Shown: positions 63,336 to 64,000 of the stretch, piece by piece | How the letters are laid out: each line of letters opens with the position of its first letter | Numbering within the stretch: position 1 is the first letter of the stretch | Assembly: GCF_000721265.1 (NCBI RefSeq) | Contig: NZ_JOFZ01000004.1 | Coordinates: 1-64,000 of the forward strand | Direction of reading: 5' to 3' | DNA from: Streptomyces sp. NRRL F-5126 | GTDB taxonomy: Bacteria; Actinomycetota; Actinomycetes; Streptomycetales; Streptomycetaceae | Length of the DNA stretch: 64,000 nt | Made by a program: the position numbers and the translations under genes | Notes under the pieces: generated by a model | Database searches by the model: none | The model's input: only the letters and a program-made list of their open reading frames with translations | What the model was told of the DNA's origin: nothing

Positions 63336-64000
63336 ATGATCCATGACTCCTACGACGTCGATGTCGCCGTCGTCGGCTACGGTCCGACGGGCCTGGTCGC
63401 CGCTTCGATACTGGGCGGGATGGGCCACCGCGTCGTTGTCGTCGAGCGCCATCCACACCTGTACGGCCTGCCCCGGCTCACACACATCGACGGGGAGACC
63501 GCGCGTATCGTCCAGGCGGCCGCGGACGTCGATGTGGCCCTGCGTGCCAGCCAGGCGCTGGACCACTTCACCTATCTCAACGCGGATGGCGAAACCCTGG
63601 TGGAGCTGCCCTGGGCGGGGGAGTCCTGTGGACACCCGGCCCACATCTCGATGTATCAACCCGATATCGAGAACGCGATCGACGAACGGGTGCGGCAGTA
63701 CCCGAATGTCGTCCGCCTGTCGGGGTGGCAGGCCACGGATCTTCGCGTCGTGCCCGACCAGGTCGAGCTGACGGCGCGGCCGGCGTACGACGGGACACGG
63801 CTGCCGGATTCGCCGGACGACGGCAAGGTGGTGATCCGGTGCAGTTACCTGCTCGGTGCGGATGGCGCCAACAGCTTCGTGCGTACGGCACTCGGGATCG
63901 GGCAGACCGACTTCGGCGTCGACGAACGCTGGTTGAACATCGACACGAAGATGCTGCGCCCCCTGCCGAAGCGGTTCAACCACACCATGCTGTTCTGTGA
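63336..64000 (+). CDS. FAD-dependent hydroxylase, MhpA-like (5' part only)
   Basis: The first 221 residues of a class A flavin monooxygenase; the gene runs past the window. VVGYGPTGLVAASILGGMG (10-28) is the FAD loop and LLGADGANSFVRTALG (about 177-192) the DG motif. YQPDIENAIDERVRQ fits the 3-(3-hydroxyphenyl)propionate hydroxylase group, which acts on aromatic acids or polyketides. GGAGGAG precedes ATG 63336. It has its own promoter and operator. A catabolic or tailoring role cannot be separated here. Confidence 0.85.
   Translation, partial: MIHDSYDVDVAVVGYGPTGLVAASILGGMGHRVVVVERHPHLYGLPRLTHIDGETARIVQAAADVDVALRASQALDHFTYLNADGETLVELPWAGESCGHPAHISMYQPDIENAIDERVRQYPNVVRLSGWQATDLRVVPDQVELTARPAYDGTRLPDSPDDGKVVIRCSYLLGADGANSFVRTALGIGQTDFGVDERWLNIDTKMLRPLPKRFNHTMLFC

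Overview
The window looks like a piece of a Streptomyces (or close streptomycete) chromosome. It is uniformly GC-rich with strong G/C third positions, has many GTG starts, twin-arginine signals and probable leaderless genes, and its first 18 kb carries a gene order familiar from the conserved Streptomyces core (recalled synteny, not searched here).

Region 1 (1-18.2 kb) is core genome. It opens with the 3' end of a 5S rRNA gene and its terminator. Then follow a CDP-alcohol phosphatidyltransferase, a GDP-mannose pyrophosphorylase fused to a degenerate phosphomannomutase-like domain, a DUF881 - small basic protein - DUF881 trio, an FHA protein, an FtsR-like MerR regulator, a bifunctional-nuclease-family protein, a second MerR regulator, DNA polymerase IV and a PRC-barrel protein. 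A tandem glycine riboswitch leads into gcvP. After it come DUF5999, an unknown gene, a glutamate-cysteine ligase-like enzyme and a CPBP membrane protein.

Region 2 (18.2-28.4 kb) is mixed: a PhzF-family isomerase, a PadR regulator, an O-methyltransferase, a Clp N-domain protein, two EamA transporters, two flavin split-barrel proteins divergent from a MocR regulator, a lipoprotein-like Rieske protein and a secreted beta-propeller protein. A perfect 42-bp tandem duplication lies at 20734-20817.

Region 3 (28.5-50.6 kb) is the main find, a biosynthetic gene cluster without PKS or NRPS genes. A leftward operon (MFS exporter, aromatic hydroxylase, class II DAHP synthase, DhbA-like SDR, PhzD, PhzE) should make 3-hydroxyanthranilate from chorismate. 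A rightward operon (GriI-like aldolase, GriH-like dehydroquinate synthase II, amidohydrolase, adenylate-forming ligase, FAD hydroxylase) plus a convergent aspartate kinase should make and activate 3-amino-4-hydroxybenzoate from aspartate semialdehyde. Between them sit two paralogous AtaL-like proteins, an SDR, a Tat-exported bicovalent-FAD oxidase and a large LuxR-type (LAL) regulator. Two isomeric aminohydroxybenzoates plus a ligase and an amidohydrolase suggest a mixed benzoxazole, or a related amide or ester.

Region 4 (50.8-64 kb) is accessory: an exported amidase - sulfatase - GH43 operon, an LcmT-like methyltransferase, a STAND ATPase, a GT-B-like protein, a TetR gene beside an MFS remnant, a TetR regulator with two matching operators facing a lactonase-like metallo-hydrolase, and the start of an aromatic hydroxylase behind a well-formed promoter and operator that runs off the window.
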